A stretch of 64,000 nt of DNA, taken from the NCBI RefSeq assembly GCF_036370855.1, contig NC_088111.1, forward strand, positions 18,821,501 through 18,885,500, written 5' to 3'. Positions 13,401 to 25,939 of the stretch are shown in pieces (position 1 is the first letter of the stretch; every line of letters begins with the position of its first letter). Below the pieces are notes generated by a model. It saw nothing but the letters and a program-made list of their open reading frames with translations. It ran no database searches and was not told the DNA's origin. A program made the translations under genes and the position numbers. Origin of the DNA: Dromaius novaehollandiae (lineage: Eukaryota; Chordata; Aves; Casuariiformes; Dromaiidae).

Positions 13401-16400
13401 TTCTCTTGACAGTGTCCCTTTAAGTCCATTAAAGTGAACACTGTCTCCCTGCCCAGCAGGAAACCTAGAAGGGAAACAGTAAGTGGACTTAGTTGTATTT
13501 GGCTCCTATGGCAATTATTTGCCAGCAGTCACACTAGCACGTGAAAGCGTTGTACACGAGGGCTTGCTAACACGCTGGGTTTGACACATGCCCCTGCACG
13601 GGCTGCGACACTCAAAGTACTGTCTCCACACAGTGGTGAGATGCTCACGGCCTGCACGGACGATCACTAACCTCCCCGGCTTGCGTGTGGAGGCGGGGCA
13701 GAAGCAGCTCGCTGCAGCGGTCGGATGTTGGCTCTCGGGGACTGCCAGGCCCAGAGTTCTATCAGAGCCCCTCGGCCCTGAGCCTCGCTGCTATATTGTT
13801 TCTGGCCAAGATATTTTCATAGCTTTGTAGGACTGTGGGTCATCCACTGTCCCCATGGCTCACCCAAAGCTTTCCCACACTTGTCACATCCCCTTGGCAG
13901 TTTGGCTTGGGCACTTCTCTCTGTGGTTTCCACCCTGGTGCTGGGATGTAGAGATAGATGATGGACAGAGCTGGACCAGGTCTTGCATCAGGAACGCTGG
14001 CTGCAGTGACCTGTTTTGCTTGTACAGGAAGAGGAAAGAGGGAGCTTGTGTGTTGGGACTTGCCAAATTGGCAAGAGAGTGCGTTACTGTAACTGCGCTC
14101 TAGGGGACAGCATGAATGGCAATGTGGGGAACCAGAAGAAGGGAAGATGAAAGGTGAGGGAGGCACGTGTGCCAGGAAGGGTCTGTTTGTGCTCCCTTGG
14201 TGTAGTCCATCAGCTGCAGTCACAGTCGTTGTCCATATCAAGGAGGCTGCAGTTTTCTTTTGCTCCAGCCAGCCTGGATGCTTGGGCTGAGGAGGGACAT
14301 GGCTTACTGCACTTGTCAGGTCTGGAGAAACCCCAAGGCTGGGAATAATGAGGACCCTGCAAGCTTGGTGTGGCTCTCTGCAAGCCTCAGCCAGCAACTA
14401 GCACTACTGCAGCTGGAGCAGTGGGCTCCAGGGATGGGGCGGTGGTAGGTGTCCCAGGAAGGAGCTGTGTCTCTAGAACTGTTTGAAAGCTTCGGTGACT
14501 TTCAGCCCAGGTGCTCTAGCTGCTGACTGAGAGATCCTTCTCCAGCATTTGAGCCATGCCACAGAACCTGAGCTTTTGCCAAAGCAAACTGGAACGAGCA
14601 GCCTTTGAACCTTCAAGCCTCGGTCTTCACAGCCAGGAGACAATGTACCAACTGTGAGCCTGACTTTTCTGTCCACAAAATGGCTTCTCCAAGCTGCTGC
14701 CTGGAAATGAAATGCCTCTGTGGAGACAGCTCTTGAACCCAGCACCTACAAGTGGCAGGACCTGTGAACTGATGCCTTGTTCATCGACTTGGTTATCTTG
14801 CAGTCCCCAGCTATGGTCCTTGCACAAGCACTTAAGTGCTACAAGGCCATTACCTGGGGGATGTGGGTTGATGCTTGGCCCCAGGTGCCACTCATCCTCT
14901 CCTCCCATGTCAGAGATAGTTCCTGTGACCACGGGTGAGTCAGTTCAGCAAGCGACTCCCCCCCAGGTTAATGGCCGTGTCAGAGCAGGCTGCTGAGCAG
15001 GCTCACCTGCAGCCATGTGCTTGTGAGAGCCAACATGAAGAAGCTGCAGGATTTCGTGGCCAGGCCCAGCAGCAGCATGCAGCTACACCACCTTAGGTAC
15101 AATGTGGAACAGCCTCCCTGAGGATGTGGTGCTGGGACAGGTTAAGTTAATCCGAGTCTGGACCGTGGCAGTCTTGCCTCTTTGTTTGCAGCAGGCTGGG
15201 CTGAGCTGCCCATCGCCTACTGAGTGGCAACATAAATGCCATTTACCTCTAAGTTTTGGAGCCTTATGATCAGGGGATTTTTGGAGTTAAACTAGTGTTG
15301 GTTTAATGGCTTTGGAAGGGTCCCTTTGGCTGGCAGCTAAGTGAATTACAGAAGGAATGGGAAGTAGTGCAGAGTTTTGCTCCCCTCCCTATGGGGTCAG
15401 TGGTTCTGTGGTCCCTTTGCTGTCTTTCCACAAAGGCAGCTGGGTGGAAAACCTGCATAAACAGCTGAGGAAACAGAGTCCGTGGGCAAAGTGAAGAGCT
15501 GTAGGCACCAAAGGCCGGCTCTCGTGTGGTGCACACATACTGAGCTCCTTGGAGACTCTCTGTGACTCTGGCAGTGCTGTGAGACTGCTGTGTGCGCTGG
15601 GCTGGAGGCAGAAGTGGGGCGCTTGTTATCCTAGAAGTGTCTCTGAACCACCGGAGGAACTTTGTGCAGGAGACTAGAGCGTAATTCATAACAGCTTTGT
15701 TAGGAGCCTGCTTTTTAACCCTCCTTACCTGGTTCTCCAAAGAGCTCCTTAGTTCGGCAGGCAGGGTGCCCAGCTAACTGAGGTGCCTGGTCTCTCAAGC
15801 GCTGCTCTGGAAACTTGCCTGGAGCATCAGCGTTACAGCCCGAATGGTGACGGGTGGCTGTTGCAGGGGAAGGGGGCTGAGGCTCTCCGTGGAGAGGCGG
15901 CTGTGGTGATGGGCTGCCTGGACATGCGGGGTGGGAGGTGCAGGGCTGGGCTGCAGGTGGGCCTCCCCTTCTCAGGGGCTTTTCAGCCTTGCGAGGGTTT
16001 CTTAATGTGCCCCTCTCTTTCTCACCCACAGAGCTCTGACAACATCCCTCCAGGGTACGAGCCCATTTCCTTGCTGGAAGCTCTGAATGGCCTTCGCTCT
16101 GTTTCCCCCTCCATCCCGTCAGCTCCTCTGTATGAAGAGATCAGCTACTCTGGCGTGGTGGATGGGATGCCCCCTGCAAGCCGGCCACTTGTCGGGATGG
16201 ACAGAGCCGTGGAGAGCAGCCACCAAAAGGGCAAGCGGAGCAAGTCTCCAGATAGGTTAGCATGGGAACACAGGGGCCTGCTCCCCTCGCAAGCCCTGAG
16301 GGCTTGCGGCCGCAAGCGCTGGGAGATGAGAGAGGGCTCTGGCTCTGGCTGCTTCCATCGTTGATGGCACTGCTAGCTCGTCATGTGGGAGGCCAGCAGG

Positions 16401-19400
16401 TCCTTGTGCCAGCGAGAGGCTTGAGACACCACCCCAGTGTTAAGCCTATGGCAACCAGTTCATTTCTCCTTAGAGCTGGGTTTGTCATGAAGGGAAAGAG
16501 CATTTTTAACAGGGAGATTTCACCCAGACTCTGGAAATCTCTACTTTCCCATGCAATTAGTGTCTCAATTTGCATTTGACATCCAAACTTTGTTGGATTT
16601 CAGCCTTCCGTGGAGTTCTCAAGGAACAGAAGGATGGGGAGAGAAGTGACCTGAATTTCAGGGCTTTGTGGTGGAGGATGTAGATCCTGTGGGGCGGGTA
16701 ACCCTTTATGTGACCCTTGCAGGGTCACCCAGAAAAGCAGAGCTGGATCAAACTGGGTTTGTTCCTGGTTCTCCTCACTGTGTTCCAGTTGCTGATTAGG
16801 TTTTGTCACCTCCTTATCAACAGCAAGCCATTGCTTGCTGGGAGAAGTCCACCCCAGAGCTCGGCAGTGCCCCAGGTGGCTGAAGTTTGCAGCCTTGTCC
16901 TGGCTAGAGTGAAAGGGGCATCAGGAGAACTTGATGGCAATGACGTGTAGGAAGCTTTGTGCAGCCAGCCTGTTAGCTGGTGCTTCCTAATGCCTCCCAC
17001 TACGGTCGAGGTGAGAGCCGGGACTGCATGTCCTGTATCCCTCCCGCCTGTCCTTGGGCTCTGCTTTCCTGAGCCCAGCCTGCCCTCACCAGTCTTGTTC
17101 GTTGGTTTGGCTGTGGGACATGCTGGGGCTGAGGTGGAGCAGGTCGCTGCCCCAGAAGGCACAGGATCATGGTCTTCCCACGCAGAAGTTGTAGGTGCTT
17201 AGTAGCCCTGAGCCCAACTGGAGCCAAAGATCTGATGAAAGAGAGATTCACAAGTTGTCATGGGAAGAAGGGGGAAAAGGGGCCGAAAGATGAGCATCAC
17301 AATTGCCTCAGCATCACTTCGGTAGGGACCTGGAGTCAGAGCTGTTCTTGAAATGCTGTTAAATGTATAGGGAGCCAGCAGTGACTCCTGGCTGCATCCT
17401 TGAGATGTTGGGGTTACCCCTCTCCTTGTGGCTGTCTGCAAGTGTCCGTGGGCTGGGCAACCCTTCCTGGCTATTTTGGCCCCTGGAAGGGTGCCTGCGC
17501 TTAGTGCGTGGTGTGCGGCTAAGGGCCTGCCCCTGTGCCGCCTGTGACCAGCAACGAGACTGCCAGCATAATTTCAAAGTGAGGTCTGCGTCTACTCCAT
17601 GATTTCGTCCTCCAAATTTCCCCCTGGGAAGCAAGCTTCACAGTGGAGCCAGAGCCCTGAAGGTCTGAGGAGCAGCCTGGGGTGCTGGGCCCCTTGCTTT
17701 CCGGGAGAAGGCAGGATTTGTCCTAGTTGCGTTGCTGTGCCTGAACTCTGCACCGCTCAGTTCTGCCCTGGAAATGCTGCTGCCGCTCTCTGTGTAGTGG
17801 GTACTGGTGGCCTCTGGTGAATTTAGCTCCGGTTTGAGCTTCTGGTCCTGGGTGTTGGCTTGTGCTGCTGGCGGAGGATGGGCTGGGCAGAGGAACAGGG
17901 CAGGGGCAGTGACAGCTCGAGTTGCTGACCCCGAGGCTGCCAAGGCCTGGGGTGCTGGGGCAGGCGGCCTGCGCTATGCTTGCAAATGGAGTTTCTCTTG
18001 CCTCAGCACACTACGGTCTCCCTCGTCGCCCATCCACGAGGAGGATGAAGAGAAGCTCTCCGAGGACTCCGACTCGCAGCCAGCGCTGAGCGGGGGTGAG
18101 CTGGTCCTGAGGGAGACCAGCTCTCCAGAGGTAGGTGTGTGCCCTGCCGGAGAGCTGCTCCGAGTCCATGGGTTTGTTCTGGGACGTGGCAGCTGCCTCG
18201 TGAAGAGCCATTGCTTCCCCGGTGATGGGGCACAGACAGGCCCGTGAGCACAAGCAGCCCAGGGGCAGCTGCCTCCGTTTATCTGTAGGGCCCCACGGTG
18301 TAGGACACAGCTGCTCCGTGTCTAACATGTCTTTGGGAACTGGGGATGTCAGAGGGCTGTTGGGCTGCTGCCAGCGCATCTCAGAGCTGCAAAACCCCTC
18401 TGTCCTGGGCCCCAGTGCTGCAGTGTTACTGCTGAGCCCCTTGTCTCCTCCCTGAAGTGCCTCCCTGGCCCTGCGTGCAGCTCTCTGGGGAGTGCTAGAG
18501 TAGAAGACCACGGCAAAGGCCTCCAGCCCACAGGAGTAACTGTGCTCTCCTTCCTTGCAGAGCATGGCAGGGGAAGAGATCGAGGAGGCCTCATCCCTGC
18601 AGCAAGGTGAGTTTGCACTTGGCCTTGGAAATGACCAGGCCTTGGCTTGATCTCTGCCTCTGCCCTGTTGGGAAGGGGACAATAAGGTGATGGATATGCA
18701 AGTTCGGAAACGTCTGGGCCCTGAAATCCACCTCTCTGAGCTGCCACATTTCACCAGAGAGAGTTGCCGGGGAAGCAAAATCGACAGATCTGCCTGGTTT
18801 CTTTGCCAAGCCGCTCCTTGCTGATAGCTCTGCACAAGTAGCTGTGTTTGGGGCAGCAGAGCTGGGCTCCTGTCCTCCCCGTTGACCATGTTTCCACGCT
18901 CAGACTGCCCAGAGATGGGGTGGGAGAGCAGTTACCTTTGGGTGCTGCCAGACAAAACCTCAGAGCCTGGAGCGTGGGGAGTTTCAACTCTGCTGGAAAG
19001 GCCACATCTGACTTCCTCATGCAGCTGCTGTTCACCATCGTCAGCACCACGCGTCGTATGACATGGCAGGAGAGCAGTGTCAGGCTGCGGATGCAGCTTC
19101 TCCTGGGACAGTGTTGTCTGTAGCTGCTCATGCCATGGGCTGTCCCCTGGCCAGCCCGTGCCCTGTGCTGCCCGGCGGGTGATGGCCACGTGCGCACCAG
19201 TGCGGCCCTGGTGAGGTGGTGTCCTGGGTGTGCAGGATGTGCCTTGTGTCATTGGGACGAGCCTCTGGCACTCGGTGTCCAGAGGGTGTGAGGGTGGGCG
19301 AGAGGGGAGCCCTGGGTGCGTTTTGGGCGTGAGCCTGGATAAGAAGAGGTGCCGTTTGGCACTGTGAGCTGGGCCAGTCTGACAGGCTCTCCCAAGACCT

Positions 19401-21295
19401 CTGCGAGGCCGGGGGCTCTGGGAGCTTCCTCACGTGGAAGAGCTCAACGTCTTCTCGGCGCCGCGGGCCCCTGCAAAGCGTTGGTCTCGGGACTCACGGT
19501 CTGTGCTCTCCGCTGATCCTAGGTAGCCGTCCTCCCTCCGTCGAAGACGTCCTGCAGGACAGCAGCTGCAGTGAGCACAGGAGCTTGACGCAGTCGGAGA
19601 GCGACCCGCCGGTAGACGTCTACCTGCCAGGTAACGGCCGCGTCGTGGGGGGGACGGAGACGCACCAGAGACGGGGCTGCGCTGTGCTCGCGGCTCCAGC
19701 CAGAGGCGTGGAGGTGCCTGGGGGGAGTTTGCGGGCTGTGTACCTGAGCCTGCCGGCCGCCTTCCCCGCCTGGGGCTCCCTTGTCTCCTTGGTGCCTCGG
19801 GAAAGGAAAGCATCTGCCTGGAGCATGAGCTCCTGCTCCCTCTGAGCGTGCAGAGCTAGTGCTGCCCGCGGGGAGCCGTGGGCGATGGGGTTAACGCAGA
19901 GGTAACTTGCCCTCCCGCTGTCCTCCTCCCGTTCCCTTTTGTCTCTGTCCTTCCCCCCCTTCCTCCTTTCTCCTCTCTGGGCTGCAGCTGCCGGCTGGCA
20001 CCGAGGTCCTGTTTGTAGGAGGGGGGCCTCACGTGCCTGCCGGGATGGTGCTCCCCGCGCCCCAGCCCCGCTGAGCAAGGTGCGGGGTGAGCTCCAGCTG
20101 GCTGTGCCCCCCGCGCAGCCCAGCCCGAGCTCCCTCCTGCACTCGCTTCCCAGTGCCATGCACAGCGCCAAAAGCCCGCTCCTGCTTTCGGCCCGAGGGA
20201 GGGCGAGCAAGCGGGATGGCTTCCGGGAGACCAGGGGGGACCGTGGGGCATTGGGCAGTGCTGGCAGCGCGGCGGCGGGATGCTACGCTGGGCCTCAGTG
20301 TGGCCCCGACTTGTCCATGCAGCCTGTTTTCTTCCGTAGAGTCGCAGTCTGTTCTGAGTACCTCTCTAATGTCTCCTTCCCTTTCTGTCTGCCTTCCTCC
20401 TCCTGTCTTGGGCAGCACTGGGTCCTGATTCCTGCTCTATTGGTATAGAGGAGTAAGCTGGTACGTCTTCTCGTTCTTCTTACGCGTTGCTCTTGTGTGG
20501 GAGCAGGAGCCTTCCCGGGAGGGCAGGCTGGCCGTGAGCCGCTGTGCCAGCCTGCCCTGCTCCCTGTGGGGCTGATCCTGGCCATCGGGGCAGGGAAGGA
20601 GGGGGCAGCAACCCAACCAGCCTGAACTGCTGGCTCAGGCTTTGCTCCTCTTTTCAAATCTGCCCAAAGGTCCCAGCTGCCAGGCAATCCAGGCCTGTCC
20701 TGCTCTCACCTCGCTGAGCTGGGGCCCTGCCGCAAAGGGCCATGTTCCCCGTTCCCCTCGCCAGCATCCCTGCGCCCCGCAGGGCTCCCTGAGCACCAGC
20801 ACCCCAGCTGAGGCGGCAGAAAGCAGAAAGCTCCTGCGGCCCATGACTGTGCAGGTCCTATCCGGCCCAGCAGGCCTCTCCCAGGCCCAGGCTCTGCATC
20901 GCCTCTGTCTCCCACTTCCTCCCCTGACCCTTGCTGAACCCGTGTCTTAGCACAGGTGCTGGGGATGGAGCTTGCATTTGTAATCCAGCCTCAGCACTCC
21001 AGCCCCATCTCCTGTGGGGCTCAATCGAGGGCAGGACAGTGGGACCTAGGCCAGGGTAGGGGGTACTGGTCTCCTTGGCCAACTGGGAACGCTCGGCTCC
21101 GCTCCCCCTGGTTCTTCCGCGCACGCTTAGCGTGGCCCGAGGGCAGGGGTGGTTGGGGCTGAACCCCTTTCTCCTCCTTCAGGCTCATCTGACTTCACCA
21201 AGACGCTCCCAGGCCTTGGCAGCGGCAGCCCCACGCAGCCCCTCCTCTTCGAGCAGACGCGTCTTCACCTGGAGGACGAGCAGAGCCTCTCGTGA
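1431..21295 (+). CDS. MGRN1: MGRN1, mahogunin RING finger E3 ubiquitin ligase (3' part; 5' end off window)
   Basis: This is the C-terminal part of mahogunin. Known role of the family: a cytosolic/endosomal E3 ligase that ubiquitinates TSG101 and works with ATRN/MEGF8-type partners on melanocortin receptors. Ten canonical exons in this window encode 355 residues: 1431-1478, 7371-7439, 10264-10423, 12394-12503, 13413-13478, 16032-16255, 18007-18130, 18561-18606, 19523-19630 and 21183-21295, with an alternative exon at 20416. Phases agree at every junction and all splice sites are GT-AG. In order, the visible parts are the end of the conserved pre-RING domain, a C3HC4 RING (CVVC, CRH, CPIC), a basic cassette exon, a PSAP motif (TSG101-binding type) inside IPSAPLYEE, and an acidic Ser-rich tail. 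The match to human MGRN1, recalled from memory, is close throughout the RING and IHEEDEEK segments. RNF157 is the nearest paralogue, but the tail is MGRN1-like and the neighbour NUDT16L1 agrees. The upstream exons lie left of the window. Confidence 0.96.
1479..7370 (+). other. MGRN1 intron, 5.9 kb
   Basis: Unique-looking intron sequence with a T-rich tract near 4905-4931 and C/T-rich runs near 5180-5210. No conserved coding segment or clear repeat family is seen. Confidence 0.7.
7371..7439 (+). CDS. MGRN1: MGRN1 exon: pre-RING linker
   Basis: A 69-nt exon in phase 0 between CCCTAG and GTAAAG. It encodes [16 protein letters not shown] followed by KNNQETK, identical as far as I recall to the vertebrate MGRN1 helix before the RING. 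Confidence 0.95.
7440..10263 (+). other. MGRN1 intron, 2.8 kb, with CR1 insertion
   Basis: Intron between the pre-RING and RING exons. The only recognised content is the antisense CR1 copy at about 9012-9800. Confidence 0.75.
9012..9800 (-). mobile_element. CR1 LINE, 5'-truncated, antisense to MGRN1
   Basis: The plus strand begins GAATCACAGAACAGTTGAGG, the reverse complement of the CR1 3' end (ATTCTGTG-type terminus). Minus-strand reading gives recognisable pieces of the CR1 reverse-transcriptase C terminus: [20 protein letters not shown] near 9500-9580 and [20 protein letters not shown] near 9105-9170. Only the last 0.8 kb of the 4.5-kb element is present, the usual result of incomplete reverse transcription. 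The reading frame is interrupted, so the copy is dead. Moderate divergence suggests an old but not ancient insertion. Confidence 0.93.
10264..10423 (+). CDS. MGRN1: MGRN1 exon: C3HC4 RING finger
   Basis: A 160-nt exon after a TTGCAG acceptor, ending in phase 1 before GTGAGT. It opens with the acidic linker [12 protein letters not shown] and then holds the complete RING. The zinc ligands are CVVC, the C and H of CRH, the CNSC pair and CPIC. The RING recruits the E2 enzyme, and all eight ligands are intact, so this copy should be catalytically competent. Confidence 0.97.
10424..12393 (+). other. MGRN1 intron, 2.0 kb
   Basis: Intron after the RING exon. No repeat, RNA gene or additional exon is recognised. 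Confidence 0.7.
12394..12503 (+). CDS. MGRN1: MGRN1 exon: segment after the RING
   Basis: A 110-nt exon after CTCCTAG, ending before GTGAGT. It reads through the split proline codon into [19 protein letters not shown] and ends [10 protein letters not shown]. This is the conserved stretch immediately C-terminal to the RING of MGRN1. Confidence 0.95.
13413..13478 (+). CDS. MGRN1: MGRN1 exon: 66-nt cassette with basic cluster
   Basis: An exactly 66-nt (22-codon) in-frame exon between TTGACAG and GTAAGT. It starts CPFKSIKVN and ends in the basic string SRKPRRET. It corresponds by position and size to the alternative exon of mammalian MGRN1 reported to carry a nuclear localisation signal. Because it begins and ends on codon boundaries it can be skipped without changing frame. 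Compared with mammals it keeps the CPFK start and the KPRRET end but differs in between. Confidence 0.88.
13479..16031 (+). other. MGRN1 intron, 2.6 kb
   Basis: Intron with no recognised gene. A possible ancient LINE scrap lies near 15060-15200 and is listed separately. Confidence 0.65.
15060..15200 (+). repeat. Possible ancient CR1-like LINE scrap
   Basis: The plus-strand reading WNSLPEDVV near 15104-15130 resembles the (H)WNxLPxxVV motif at the end of CR1-like reverse transcriptases. The flanks are too decayed to assign a family, so this is tentative. Confidence 0.3.
16032..16255 (+). CDS. MGRN1: MGRN1 exon: PSAP-containing segment
   Basis: A 224-nt exon after CCCACAG, ending in phase 2 before GTTAGC. 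It encodes [20 protein letters not shown] and then [20 protein letters not shown]. The PSAP tetrapeptide is the TSG101 UEV-binding motif, and TSG101 is the best-known MGRN1 substrate. The end of the exon ([20 protein letters not shown]) is less like mammals. Confidence 0.95.
16256..18006 (+). other. MGRN1 intron, 1.75 kb
   Basis: Intron sequence with no recognised repeat or gene. Confidence 0.7.
18007..18130 (+). CDS. MGRN1: MGRN1 exon: acidic tail
   Basis: A 124-nt exon after GCCTCAG, ending before GTAGGT. It encodes [20 protein letters not shown] and then an acidic/Ser stretch ending LRETSSPE. It matches the mammalian tail closely at [14 protein letters not shown]. Confidence 0.95.
18561..18606 (+). 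CDS. MGRN1: MGRN1 exon: small acidic exon
   Basis: A 46-nt exon after CCTTGCAG and before GTGAGT. It encodes [15 protein letters not shown]. The phase joins exactly to the exons on both sides, and the EE..EEASS pattern parallels human FITEEVDESSSPQQ. Confidence 0.9.
18607..19522 (+). other. MGRN1 intron, 0.9 kb
   Basis: GC-rich intron with no further feature recognised. Confidence 0.7.
19523..19630 (+). CDS. MGRN1: MGRN1 exon: conserved tail segment
   Basis: A 108-nt exon after ATCCTAG, ending in phase 1 before GTAACG. It encodes [18 protein letters not shown] and ends PPVDVYLP. The phase-1 end feeds either of two downstream 3' exons. Confidence 0.93.
19631..21182 (+). other. MGRN1 last intron, containing the alternative exon
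   Basis: GC-rich interval that holds the alternative exon at 20416-20456. No polyadenylation signal is seen between that exon and 21183. Confidence 0.65.
20416..20456 (+). CDS. MGRN1: MGRN1 alternative C-terminal exon (short ending)
   Basis: After TTGGGCAG the phase-matched reading is [13 protein letters not shown] followed by TAA. This is the familiar ending of a mammalian MGRN1 isoform ([13 protein letters not shown]). No AATAAA or ATTAAA is seen before the next exon. The exon therefore probably splices on to 21183 through the donor at 20453 (GTAAGC, which cuts inside the last Glu codon) or at 20461 (GTACGT, which leaves the stop in place). Confidence 0.85.
21183..21295 (+). CDS. MGRN1: MGRN1 last coding exon (long ending)
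   Basis: After CCTTCAG, joining directly from 19630 gives an open frame of 36 residues. It starts [11 protein letters not shown] and ends HLEDEQSLS before TGA at 21293. The regular phase and the lack of stops support real coding. I am less sure of the mammalian counterpart of this ending than of the short one. Confidence 0.75.
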
Positions 21296-21576
21296 GCGGG
21301 GCCGGCCCTCCCCGCCCCTGCCGCCGGCCCCCAGCCTCGGCCTCCACCTCCGCCCCGGGGCTGCCGGCCGGCTCGCTCGCGGGGAAGTGAGGCCGGGGCG
21401 AGGGGGCCTGGGCAGCCCCTCACCAAGGGCCTGCGCTCGCCCCACCTCGGGCTTTTTAAGAAGACGTGCATGTTTCTAGAACTCTCCGTCTGCCAGCGTG
21501 GGGGGGGGGGGTAGGGGCTGATGTTGTGTTTTTACGTGGGGTGGGGGGGTGAAAATCAGACGAAGGACACTACTGT

Positions 21577-21584
21577 TGTATATT
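21577..21584 (+). promoter_or_regulatory. Near-match Pumilio response element in MGRN1 3' UTR
   Basis: TGTATATT differs at one base from the UGUANAUA consensus and sits in a locally AT-rich patch of an otherwise GC-rich UTR. Confidence 0.35.
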
Positions 21585-21623
21585 TTGTACACACCAAGCA
21601 CAGCCCTTTGCTGTCACTGCCCC

Positions 21624-21631
21624 TGTACATA
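21624..21631 (+). promoter_or_regulatory. Pumilio response element in MGRN1 3' UTR, copy 1
   Basis: TGTACATA is an exact match to UGUANAUA. It lies within CCCCTGTACATAGCTGC, which recurs at 21992. Confidence 0.55.
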
Positions 21632-21991
21632 GCTGCTTGGTGCCCCGCGGCCCTCCCTGCCTTGCCCGGGGGAGGGCTGTGTCCTCCGGCCCCCCCAGCT
21701 TGTTTATAACGGGGTTTGTTCTCGGCTGGGCCAGCGGCTGCCTCCCTCCTCCTCGGCCCTGGGCAGCCGGGGCCCAGGCGCAGGGCTGCCCGCAGCCTCC
21801 CCCTCGCCTGGGAGGGCTCGGGGCTGGCACCCCCCTCGCTGGCTCCCTCGAGCGCTTGGGGGGCCAGGGCTGCTCCTCCCCCTCCCTAAGGGGCGCCGGG
21901 GCTGGGGGCAGCGGGGAGCGTCTGCCCCAGGGCGAGGGGTGCCCCTGCAGGCCCCGGCCCCTTCTCCCCGCGCCGCCCCAGCCTTTGCCCC

Positions 21992-21999
21992 TGTACATA
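21992..21999 (+). promoter_or_regulatory. Pumilio response element in MGRN1 3' UTR, copy 2
   Basis: A second exact TGTACATA, in the same flanking sequence (CCCCTGTACATAGCTGC) as the first copy 368 nt upstream. Confidence 0.55.
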
Positions 22000-22208
22000 G
22001 CTGCCGCTCGCCCGGGCCGAGCCGTCGCTCAGCGCCGTGCCCTTGCTGTGTGCCTTGTTCCCGCTTGCTGTGCTTGGCGCCAGGGCGGCCGCCCCAGCCC
22101 GGCGCCCTGCGGCCTCCCTGTCCCGGGCCGGGGGCTGCGCCCGCCGCGGCGGCGCGGAGGTCCCGTGTCGTCTCGTGGCCAGATGCCCTCTGTTTCTATA
22201 TTTATAGT

Positions 22209-22214
22209 AATAAA
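22209..22214 (+). terminator. MGRN1: MGRN1 poly(A) signal
   Basis: AATAAA at the end of the MGRN1 UTR, in an AT-rich break immediately before the NUDT16L1 CpG island. It is the only canonical signal after the last coding exon. Confidence 0.88.
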
Positions 22215-22229
22215 CCCATGCAGCAATAG

Positions 22230-25353
<3,124 letters not shown>

Positions 25354-25373
25354 CGCTGCTCTTGTTGTGATTG

Positions 25374-25379
25374 ATTAAA
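25374..25379 (+). terminator. NUDT16L1: Candidate NUDT16L1 poly(A) signal, proximal
   Basis: ATTAAA only 20 nt after the stop codon. If used, the 3' UTR is very short. Later candidates are ATTAAA at 25527-25532 and AATAAA at 25933-25938, and the sequence alone does not decide between them. Confidence 0.45.
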
Positions 25380-25932
25380 AATGGGTGAGGAGACTAGAGA
25401 CTTTCTTCTAACTTTCCAACCAGTCGCTGGCTGCAAATGCTGCCCACGTGATTCCACTGTAGTACTGTCCAGCCAGGAGGGGTTGGATTTGTCTCAAGCA
25501 GGGGAAAGCTATGTATTTTTATGGCCATTAAACTGTAGCGAGCTTCCCAGATCAATTTGAACGCCCCTTCCCTACCCCCACCCCCACCCCGCCGAGGGTT
25601 CATGTGCTTACACGAGGGCGCCGAAGCCTTAGAATTATGCTTTGATTTCAGGGACACACTGCTGAATTCAGGTCCCAGTTTCATTTTTAAGGAACAAACC
25701 TTATTTTTTAAATGCCCCCGCTTGGTGCCTCAGAGCTGTGTTTTGCAGTGGACATGGCGGAGGACCAAGGCTGCTGGTTAAGCACCTCTCCCAGCGTAGG
25801 TGGACGTGCTGCTGGGGCTCCCGCTCGGGGCGGCTGGCGTCCCCTCAGCGGGCGAGCAGTGAATTCCCTCTGGGGCGTGGGGAATCGCTCATGTGGGTTT
25901 GCATCTAGAGATCTGTGGGAGCAGGAAAGTGG

Positions 25933-25938
25933 AATAAA
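25933..25938 (+). terminator. NUDT16L1: Candidate NUDT16L1 poly(A) signal, distal
   Basis: The first canonical AATAAA on the plus strand after the NUDT16L1 stop codon. It would give a 3' UTR of about 0.6 kb. Confidence 0.45.
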
Positions 25939-25939
25939 T

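Noticed and set aside
18011-18889. 292-codon minus-strand open frame across MGRN1 exons and introns
   Set aside because: Antisense to two real exons and the introns beside them, with no recognisable domain.
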